Of a stretch of DNA of 38,745 bases, positions 38,110-38,745 are shown piece by piece (the first letter of the stretch is position 1; the number at the start of each line of letters is the position of its first letter). Under the pieces are notes generated by a model. It saw only the letters and a program-made list of their open reading frames with translations, was not told the DNA's origin and did not search any database. Source of the DNA: Alphaproteobacteria bacterium (lineage in GTDB: Bacteria > Pseudomonadota > Alphaproteobacteria > Elsterales > Elsteraceae); contig RDXE01000061.1 in NCBI GenBank assembly GCA_004292755.1, forward strand, positions 1-38,745. The letters run 5' to 3'. The position numbers and the translations under genes were made by a program.

Positions 38110-38145
38110 GCACCCGCGTCGGGCGGTTTCCCCCGACGCGGGTGC
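38110..38145. terminator. Strong bidirectional hairpin between the chemoreceptor gene and valS
   Basis: GCACCCGCGTCGGG (38110-38123) pairs perfectly with CCCGACGCGGGTGC (38132-38145), a 14-bp stem with an 8-base loop. It lies eight bases after the chemoreceptor stop and six bases before the valS stop, so it can serve both convergent transcripts. There is no T-run on either side. Confidence 0.75.
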
Positions 38146-38150
38146 GCGCC

Positions 38151-38745
38151 TTACATCGCCGACAGGCGGGCGACGGCTACCGTCAAGCGAACAATCTGCG
38201 TGCGCAGATCAGCCGCACGCTTCTCGGTATCCTCGATCACTGCGGGATCGGCCTTGGCCCGGAAGTCTGCGTTGCGCAGCTTGCCGTCCAGCTTCGCCAG
38301 ATCTTTGGTCTGCCGGTCGATCTCCTTCGACAGGCGGGCCTTCTCGGCGGCGACATCGATGGACTGCCCTAGATCTAGGAAAATCGAGTCACAATTTGGT
38401 AGTTCAATCTGAATGCTGGTTGTGGGCGCTGACTCGCTCAATTCAAACTCTCTGAGCCGAGCAAGCCGCTTAATCGTCAAAAATCCGCTTTCTGAGTACT
38501 GCTTTTCCTGATCTTTGTCACCTAGAAACCATGCACGCAAAAAGGCGGATGGGGGAACATTGTAAAGCGCGCGGGTACTCCGTATGTTTGTGATAACCTC
38601 TATGCACCATTCTATCATCTTTTTATCGTAGCCCTCACACAGCACGGCGTCGTAGCTGGGCCAGGAGGCTTGCAGCAGCAAGTCCTGCCCCTCGCCCCAC
38701 AACTCCTCCGTGATGAACGGCATGAACGGGTTCAACAGGCGCAGC
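38151..38745 (-). CDS. valS: Valine-tRNA ligase, C-terminal part (5' part outside window)
   Basis: The last 198 or so residues of a class I valyl-tRNA synthetase, open to the window edge. It begins inside the anticodon-binding domain at the family stretch NPFMPFITEELW, continues through ALYNVPPSAF, and ends in the tRNA-contacting coiled coil (AAEKARLSKEIDRQTKDLAKLDGKLRNADFRAKADPAVI, where the last stretch is typical of ValRS). The gene reads without interruption, but its middle portion is much richer in A and T than its two ends (see the separate entry at 38371-38640). The stop is six bases from a shared hairpin terminator. Confidence 0.93.
   Translation of the reverse strand, partial: LRLLNPFMPFITEELWGEGQDLLLQASWPSYDAVLCEGYDKKMIEWCIEVITNIRSTRALYNVPPSAFLRAWFLGDKDQEKQYSESGFLTIKRLARLREFELSESAPTTSIQIELPNCDSIFLDLGQSIDVAAEKARLSKEIDRQTKDLAKLDGKLRNADFRAKADPAVIEDTEKRAADLRTQIVRLTVAVARLSAM
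38371..38640 (-). other. AT-rich tract inside valS, possible recombination mosaic
   Basis: A hand count over 38371-38630 gives 117 G or C in 260 bases, about 45%, while the valS codons on both sides look like the rest of the genome (over 60%). The reading frame is kept throughout. Within the tract codons such as AAA, AAT, ATT, TTT and ATA are frequent. This fits replacement of part of valS by DNA from a lower-GC relative. Confidence 0.6.

Overview
The window is a GC-rich bacterial chromosome segment from an alphaproteobacterium, most likely of the Rhodospirillales type; I do not name a genus. Supporting marks are the fused anthranilate synthase trpE(G), the squalene-type hpnC-hpnD-hpnE cluster, an EipB (DUF1849) protein, a short prolyl-tRNA synthetase without the editing insertion, a glnB-glnA pair behind a sigma-54-like promoter, TrmFO, and a tRNA-His that still encodes G-1 opposite C73 (a state lost in the Rhizobiales/Rhodobacterales/Caulobacterales group).

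Layout from left to right. 1-5154 holds a cut secreted-protein gene, a DUF815 ATPase, EipB, aspS and divergent rnd. 5155-7166 is an AT-rich islet of two overlapping minus-strand genes: a pentapeptide-repeat ion-channel protein and a nucleotidyltransferase with the GSx10DxD signature. 7167-10069 has an MlrC-family protein and trmFO. 10078-13873 has a squalene/phytoene-synthase-like pseudoenzyme divergent from hpnC-hpnD-hpnE (squalene supply for hopanoids). 13959-17498 holds sodB, a TPR-glycosyltransferase, a DUF1194 protein and a small cyclic-nucleotide-binding protein. 17531-18897 has tRNA-His and an aminotransferase. 18898-21152 is the nitrogen-control block glnB-glnA with promoter and terminator. 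21319-25755 carries a PilZ-like protein, a Cys-cluster protein, an M19 dipeptidase, a xylose-dehydrogenase-like SDR, a FliL-like lipid- or membrane-exported protein and lolD. 25748-31606 is lolC/E, proS, a secreted protein and trpE(G), all on the minus strand. 31960-36062 has a GNAT-MazG fusion translationally coupled to a trypsin-like protease, then a periplasmic amino-acid-type binding protein. 36084-38102 is a chemoreceptor, and the window ends inside valS.

Most of the window is housekeeping. The parts that stand out are the AT-rich channel/nucleotidyltransferase islet, which is the best candidate for an undescribed two-gene system; the GNAT-MazG fusion and its coupling to a protease; and an AT-rich tract inside the valS reading frame that suggests mosaic origin. 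All functional calls rest on reading motifs and on remembered family features; no search was run.
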